NCBI RefSeq assembly: GCF_021134715.1
Contig: NC_060017.1
Coordinates: forward strand, 7,564,001-7,628,000
DNA: 64,000 bases
Origin: Daphnia pulex
Taxonomy: Eukaryota; Arthropoda; Branchiopoda; Diplostraca; Daphniidae
Direction of reading: 5' to 3'
Part shown: positions 57,615 through 64,000 of the stretch, one piece after another
Layout: every line of letters starts with the position of its first letter
Position numbering within the stretch: position 1 is the stretch's first letter
Translations under genes and position numbers: made by a program
The notes under the pieces: generated by a model
What the model was told of the DNA's origin: nothing
The model's database searches: none
Seen by the model: the letters and a program-made list of their open reading frames with translations, nothing else

Positions 57615-57866
57615 GTGGAGGGTGTTCAGTGTTTTTTGTACGGCAGGCCAGCAGGTTGCATTTTTGAAGTTGGTTATGAATTTGAAGGAAGTTATGGAAT
57701 TATTTGTTCTTTGCAGAAGTGCGTGTTCGTCAAATTTGAGGATTTTTCGGAAAGTTTAATTAAAAGATTTACTGTTGCTACCCATATTGCGGAAATTAGT
57801 GAGCATTCTCCTAGCTTGGCGCTTGAAAATGTATGTAGTGAATTAAATTCGTCGGATTTGAAGTGA
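57615..57866 (+). other. Open stretch downstream of repeat copy 4, unrecognised
   Basis: An 83-codon open frame with protein-like composition (GCIFEVGYEFEGSYG, ATHIAEISEHSPSLALEN). No family recognised; it may be part of the same old element as the repeats upstream. Confidence 0.25.
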
Positions 57867-58069
57867 TTGTGAGTAAAGGATCGCATTAATGGGTTGTCGT
57901 AGATGTCTGAAAGCTGGGTGCAAGTAAGCTTACTTTATAGTATGGTTCCAAAAGGATGGTGTTTTAGAAGTGATGGAAACCGTGTATCGAAGAAATTTTG
58001 AGATTTTGATGGTGTGCTTACTTCATAACGGATATTAGTATCACTAATGAGAAGGATAATTTCTTTGGA

Positions 58070-59230
58070 GTCAGAAACTATGAAAAAAGATCATCAATGA
58101 AACGTAAGAAGAGAATCAGAGATTAGGGTATATTATCAATAAGTTGGTTTCTGGTGTAGTACACATAGCAGTAAAATATACTGAGATACTTGCTCTCATA
58201 GCCGAACCCTTGAATTCATAATAACACGTTTTGTTTCAAAGCTTATTATGGAGTTAGTAAGTACAAGAGTAAAAATTTCGGAAAAATAAGTACTACTTCT
58301 TTAAGGAAAGAAAAGTTGTCCACAAAATCTTGTGGAAACTTCAATGCAAGTTTTCACGGGAAAGTAGGTTGGAGGCTGGTTACGTCGGCCATATAACCAG
58401 TAAAGAATACTGCACTAAGGGGTAGGGATGGCAGTTGTTGAGAAACAGTCCGAGTGTATTTAAGAGGGCCAGGGACAAGTTTGAGTGGATGGCTTGTTAA
58501 TTTTGTTGTATTTTTATTTAAAAGGTAAGAAATGGCTTCGTTAGGTATACCTGGAAAATTCTTTTTTGTTGCTTTCATGTTTTTATGGATTTTTGGTAAA
58601 AATAGCAATTAGAGGCGGAAAGGGGACGGTTGGAGATGGCTTTGTCTTCAGTGGGGGTTATGAGGTGGATGAGCGAATAAATTTTCAGAGGTAGCACAAT
58701 TTGTTTGCTTAAGGTTTTTTTATTTTTAAGGGAATTCCTTTTGAGAGAGTTCTTCAAACTTATATTGATCCGATAACTGTCTGTCGGCTTTATCACAATC
58801 TGCAAAATTCCAGATAACAGTGTTACGGCCTTTATCAGCAGCCTTTAAGATATGGAATTGTGCAGGGTGTTAGTTTCTCCATTTCAGAAATTATTTTATC
58901 ATGGAACAGAGAAGATGGGACAGTATCATGATTTTTGAGTTGGGATAAGAATCGTACAATTCTTTCATCTTGAAACCAGGAAAATTGGTGTTTGACGGTC
59001 TAAGTATTTTTAATGAAGTGTGAAAGCCATTCTTTCTGGTAATGGTAAAGTTTGGGCTTAAAGAAAAGGATGGGTGTGTTAATTTTTCTGAAATTAAGCT
59101 AACACTGAGTTGAAAAATTTGAAGATCATTGGTTTGAAAGTCAATGAAACGGATGTAACGAAGTTGTGGCATGGGAGTTGCTGATAAGTATAGTCCCTTG
59201 GGCTTGTTGTTACCCGACGGCGATTGCAAT
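58070..59230 (-). pseudogene. Penelope-like retroelement reverse transcriptase (decayed)
   Basis: Minus-strand remnants in order: protein-like N-part (58891-59229); SLIHLITPTEDKA; FLPKIHKNMKATKK; FPGIPNEAISYLLNK; HPLKLVPGPLKYTRTVSQQL; FFTGYMADVTSLQPTFP; then broken frames with KGSAMRASIS and finally RFIDDLF (about 58080-58103), the position of the catalytic YxDD/FxDD box. The LPKIHK block and the DVTSLYTNIP-like block are typical of Penelope-like elements. Multiple stops and frameshifts. No GIY-YIG endonuclease was recognised. A related RT class cannot be excluded. Confidence 0.65.
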
Positions 59231-59530
59231 AGAGGGTTGAATTGCCGTATTTGTTGTTGGGGGAATTGTTCAATAATTCAAACCTCCGAGCTAGATTGGA
59301 CAGTGGTTCAAGTTATCCAGGAACTGAAGTTCTCTTCTGTGAGATAAAATGGGGCACACGGATTGTATACGTTGTGGTCGGATTTGCCAAGGTCAAGTTA
59401 AAAAACAGTTACGGAATAGGGACTTATGCCATGGGATATCACGGAGAAAATCAGACAATTATTTTTAGTTTTTGGTATTTTTGAGGAAAATGAAGGATTG
59501 GTTATTATATTCCTGGTTAATCTGAATGTA

Positions 59531-60472
59531 TCTCAAATTCATGTTGAGAATCATACCAAAAAAATAGAAAGAAGTTTGTTTGAGAGGGTGGGATAAAGCT
59601 TAATGGACTGGAATGTAGAAAGTTGCAATGGTTCCTGTACAAAATTTAAAAAGTGAGGACAATAAATTTAGACACAATGTCAATGATGCCATAAGTTGAC
59701 AATGGTTTTTGACAAGTTTTGCACATTGAAATTTCCCAGCAAGCACAAAATATACAGCAATATTACCCTTTATCCATAGTAAAAAAATTTACAATCAAGA
59801 AATTTGTGGGAGGTTTGAACGATTAATTGATGGGGAAAGGATGAGCGAAGTGAAGAAGGAGCTGAGAAGGAGAGAGAGAATTATTTGAGAACAATCCCAA
59901 GTTAGTGGAGATGGAGGTATGTATTGGAAAAATGGTGCGGTCCAAGTAAAGTAACAAACAGCAAACGGAAAAAAACAACATATTGGGAACGAACCAGAAG
60001 GGGCCGATCCCTACTGGAAAAAAATTAAATAATTTTATAAAATAGGAGTTTATAACTCATGGCTGAACGCTAGCAGTAGGCCAACCCAGTCAAATAATCA
60101 TTTCAAGCATTTATTAAAATAGAAAACCAGGGAAACATTAATACCAATATCTGCTGGTCAAATGAGGCAGTTCAGCTACCTCGTATCCAAACACGTTACG
60201 GTACGAGCGTTTCTTATCATTGCAAGGGCAATTAAGCTTAGGCAAGGAACACTAGGAAACAATTGCTAGCACTAAGTCCCCTTCTCTAGTCCTGTTCCTA
60301 AGTCCCATAAAAAAATTTATTGAAGCAGCCTTTAATGATTGATCGTTCTTATCAATTAAAAGAGATTATATGTGGTAAATTATTTAAAGAAATCAAGAAA
60401 GTTACGCCTTATGGACTCAAAGTCCGACGTGGAAACGAGCCTCAGGGTGAACAAGAAAGTTTGGATGTGGCC
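59531..60472. other. AT-rich DNA without recognised genes
   Basis: No coding or RNA feature recognised. A short open frame at 60320-60544 runs into the satellite and is not convincing. Confidence 0.5.
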
Positions 60473-62335
60473 AGACTCGATCCAACGTCACAGAAACATT
60501 TTTGGGTTGATAATGATAATACTAAGCTTAAACACCATAAATAATGCACATCAATTGATTTTCCATGAATTCTGCCTCGATTGAAACACAGAAATTGCAA
60601 AATAACTCATTTTTTTAATTTGTTGTTCAAAAACACGTCTGCTGTTCCAAAATTCGCAGTTTTCTTCCATTTCCTGGCAAAGAAATATTTCAAAAAATAA
60701 TTAAAATATTGAGAAAACCTTATGTTATATTGTAGAACTTTTTTATTCCCTATCTTTTTGTATAATTATTTATAGCATAAATGCGCTTGCTAGCCCTTTT
60801 TTCCTATTCTTCTCGTTTCTCTCTCACACAATTACGATGTCATCTAAAACATTCTTGTTCCGAAATGCTTATGAAAACTAAGTGCCACATGTTTTCTGTT
60901 GGGAGCAATAGCGCCTTTGATCAGTCTATGGAAAAGGCGCTATACAATATCAAATTCAATACATTATTATCATTATTATTAATCCACTTTTATTCTAGAT
61001 ATTCTTTACGACGTGATTTTATCTTACAGCTAGCACAGCATCCAAATTTCTTGTTCGTAGGGGAAATTGTGAGATTTGCAACAATTTCTCGCTTAATCCT
61101 AAGTATTAAAAGATGCCTTTTCTCTCAACTATAAAAAAATGCATCAATTTCAAACAAATTAAAGTGGCAATTTTCTTGGATCTGGTCAGACTATTTCTAA
61201 CGTCACTGAAGTAATATTTGGTTAATAATGCTTAAACTAAGCATTAAAACCCATAAATAATGCACATAAATGAATTGTCCATGAAATTCTGCGTCGATTG
61301 ATAAACAGCCAAAATGTTAAATAACGAAAAACTGTTTTGTTTTTAATTTGTTCAAAAATGTGTCTGCTGTTCCAAAATTCGCAGTTTTTTCCATTTCCGA
61401 GTAACGAAAAATTTCAAAAAATACTAAAAAAATTGAGAAACCTTTATGTTGTATTTTATAACTTTTCATTCCCTATCTTTTGGAATAATTATTTATAGCA
61501 TTAGTCCACCTTTACTCTAGATATTCTTTACGGCATGATTTTATCTTTCAGCTAGCACAGTGTCAAAATTTCTGGTCCTTAAGGGAAATTGTGAGATTTT
61601 TAACAATTTCTCGTTTAATCCTAAGTATTACTAGATGCCCTTTCGCTTAATTATAAAAAAATTCATCAATTTCAAACAAATAGAAGGGGCAATTGTCTTG
61701 GATCTGGCCAGATTCGATCCAATGTCAGGGAAATAATAATTGGTTAATAATGCTTAAACTAAGCAATAAAACCCATAAATAATGCACATCAATGGATTTG
61801 CTTTGAAATTCTTTGTCGATTGATATACAGTTATTGTGAAAAAAACAAAAAAAAATATTTGTTTTCCAATTTTTTTTCAAAAACGCGTCTGCTGTTCCAA
61901 AATTCGCAGTTTTCTTTCATTTCCTGGTAACGAAATATTTCAAAAAATATTCAAAATATTGAGAAAACCTTTTGTAATAATGTATAACTTTTTATTCCCT
62001 ATCTTTTGGTATAATTATTTATAGCATTAGTCCACTTTTACTCTAGATATATTTTACGGCGTATTTTTATCAAACAGCAAGCACAAGATCCAAATTTCTT
62101 GTACGTAAGGCAAATTTTGAGATTTGTAACAATTTCTCACTTAATCCTAAGTATTATTATTATTCCTAAGTAAACAAATAGAAGTGGCAATTTTCTTGAA
62201 TCTTGCCTGACCTAATCCAACGTCAGTGAAATAATGTTTGGTTAATATTATATGGTTAAACTAAGCAATAAAACCCATAAATAATGCACATCAATGGATT
62301 AGCTTTGAACTTCTTCGTCGATTGATATACAGTTA
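60473..62335. repeat. Tandem array of the ~515-bp satellite
   Basis: Unit starts (GGCCAGACTCGATCCAACGT and variants) near 60473, 61185, 61700 and 62213. The spacings are 712, 515 and 513 bases; the first is long because of an extra block at 60780-60975. Each unit carries GGTTAATAATGCTTAAACTA, CCCATAAATAATGCACATCA, GTCTGCTGTTCCAAAATTCG and TATTGAGAAA. The last unit is cut off near 62335. Same family as 3340-3985. Confidence 0.85.
60780..60975. other. ~195-bp insertion inside the first satellite unit
   Basis: Splits the satellite phrase TATTTATAGCAT|TAGTCCAC. The inserted block contains GCGCCTTTGATCAGTCTATG then GAAAAGGCGC, a small inverted repeat (GCGCCTTT / AAAGGCGC-like). No target duplication was clearly seen. 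Confidence 0.5.
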
Positions 62336-62679
62336 TTGTAAAAAAACAAAACGACATCGAAAATAATGTACTTACTTAGTATTTACCTTTTAAGCCATAT
62401 TTTTTGTTTTTTTTTGGTAAAGACTACTAGAGTTTTTTCTTAAGTTCTTAGTTTCTTAATTTCCTGATTTCTTAAGAAATTAAGTCAATTCTGAATTTTA
62501 CAACTTAAACTTAACCCAAGATCAAAATTTTTCTAGTGACAAAGAAGGCGGTTGTCATTGTCAAAAATTCCAAATGGATGACTACAATTTTTTTAAATGT
62601 CAGTATACGAGTGGAAAAGTAAATGTGTCGCCGTAATAACACACATTATACTTTTTCTTTAACGTTGTTGAAGAAAAGA

Positions 62680-63330
62680 GGTATGCAAGCAATTACATCC
62701 GTTTATATAGTGTAGTGAGTAGCGCAATCACGTTGACTGCAAGGTAGTTTTATTCTAGATTAATACAGATTTTTTACTTTTAATTTCTCTAATTTAATGT
62801 TTGAACATAAAATATTAAGAAAACGCTGTGATTGCGATAGCAGTTATTACAATAAAATTCTTTGGCAACTAGATATAAATCACGGATTTTAAAAACTTGT
62901 ATTTCCCGCAATTTTTATATTTACCGGTTTACATTCCTTTTTGACTCATAGATGGCATTGGGCAGAATTTATGCCTGTTGTTTGTGCTTCGTTCACTAGA
63001 GGGCTTATGCGGAGTAAGTCGTCTAGGTAGGACCGGCTGCTACTTTCTTCATTCATGCCTAGCCGAGAGAGCTGTTATGAAGGACAATATTAGTTGACAG
63101 AACTAGATGATGTTAGCTAGATTCTGTATTCTCAATATTTTGGGCTCTTTGAACTATTCTATTTCTTCTCTTCTTCCAGGTTTTCCTTTCCAAATTAAGA
63201 AAATGAGACTTATTATAATACCTTGAAATTTTAAAATTTTTCAATCACTTTTCAAACTTCATCAATAAAAGTCCCTTCATCTTTTGTTAAATAGACATTC
63301 TCATATCTTTCAAACATAATTTGTATTTAT
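62680..63330 (+). mobile_element. Interspersed repeat element, copy C plus one 435-unit fragment
   Basis: From GAGGTATGCAAGCAATTACAT through GAGAGCTGTTATGAAGGA it matches copies A and B. From 63116 (GCTAGATTCTGTATTCTCAA) it matches the first ~215 bases of the 435-bp array unit, ending at ACATAATTTGTAT. So the 435-bp unit is the natural right-hand continuation of this element, present once here and three times at 51.5 kb. Confidence 0.78.
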
Positions 63331-63573
63331 ATATGAAATCATATCCTCGTCTCTCTGCATTTCTAGAATTTAACTAGCTTAAAAGTATTTATAAAAATTG
63401 CGTTATGTGTTACAAACTTCATGTGACAGAATTTCTAAATAACATTAATATAAGGTTAACCAACTTCTTCATGTCCAGCTTATGGACATACCGTAATCCA
63501 CATTCCCGGCAGATCTTGGATCACGGTGTGTCCTTTCAAACTCATTGCCCTTTCTAGGGCAACCATCAATCAT

Positions 63574-63631
63574 CAAAATCAACCCCAAGGTTGTGGCGCT
63601 TCCACAAGAAATAATTTTCTTTGGCTCTCTA
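63574..63631 (+). repeat. ~58-bp conserved element, copy 2
   Basis: Plus-strand CCCCAAGGTTGTGGCGCTTC then ACAAGAAATAATTTTCTTTG, the partner of 10676-10735 in opposite orientation. Confidence 0.55.
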
Positions 63632-64000
63632 ACTTCTCCTTTCAAGAGAAGACGACGAACTGTCAACCCTCATATTTTAACCGTTGCAGCAAATCGTTTG
63701 AACAACCGAATTTATATTTTTTGATACTTTTGGATTTGGGACTTGGAATTTTTTCGAGATTGAAAGCTTTCTCTTACAAACAATCTAACTAAACCATTCT
63801 CATCTGCTTCACACGTCTATCTTGAAGTGAAAGACAGGAGAAACAACGACGTACTAAGAGTTACCCAATTACAATTGCTAATAATAAACTTCACAAGGTT
63901 TCGGAATGAATGGAGACTAGCAGCTGTTTGTAAAAGGGCATCAGATAGGATATCACATTCAAATATTTCAATGACCTTTAGTGCAGGTGATGACAATAGC
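63632..64000. other. Right edge of window, no recognised feature
   Basis: Open stretches exist but carry no recognisable motif. Confidence 0.4.

Overview
The window looks like arthropod nuclear DNA, most likely a branchiopod crustacean of the Daphnia type. This is inferred from short spliced introns (about 60 to 90 bases in three of the four genes, longer ones in the fourth), TCAGT-type initiator motifs, and the mix of genes and repeats. No sequence was compared with a database. No tRNA, rRNA, known microRNA or CRISPR array was recognised.

Left part (1 to about 15 kb): the first ~3.1 kb reads as decayed bacterial DNA. It holds broken copies of addB (nuclease domain), ampG (muropeptide permease) and a sensor histidine kinase, all with stops or frameshifts. 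From 3.3 kb the sequence is AT-rich host DNA with old repeats: copies of a ~515-bp satellite, a dead PIF/Harbinger transposase, degenerate minisatellites and duplicated blocks. A seven-exon caspase-like gene (11.0-12.6 kb) follows. It carries an N-terminal C2HC zinc finger and a coiled coil. Just downstream lies a broken copy of its p20 exon, cut by an interspersed repeat.

Middle part (15 to 50 kb): three well-formed genes. A small four-exon multi-pass membrane protein (+, 15.4-16.3 kb) converges on a three-exon coiled-coil protein resembling the ciliary distal-appendage protein FBF1 (-, 16.7-18.6 kb). A four-exon meteorin-family secreted factor (-, 25.9-29.6 kb) keeps the ten-cysteine pattern of the family. 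The DNA from 18.6 to 50.4 kb is otherwise free of recognisable genes and transposons. It is full of GAA/CTT, CA/TG, CAG and GA microsatellites and looks like a large regulatory landscape around the meteorin gene, perhaps including introns or control regions of a gene outside the window.

Right part (50.4 to 64 kb): AT-rich and repeat-dominated again. It contains two further copies of the interspersed repeat seen at 12.9 kb, a very regular 3 x 435-bp tandem array, a four-copy degenerate repeat family, a fragment of an importin-alpha pseudogene, a decayed Penelope-like reverse transcriptase, and a tandem array of the same ~515-bp satellite found at 3.3 kb.

The intact genes are not obviously functionally linked. 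The main points of interest are the bacterial insertion, the zinc-finger caspase-like gene with its interrupted exon copy, the arthropod meteorin, and the regular 435-bp array.
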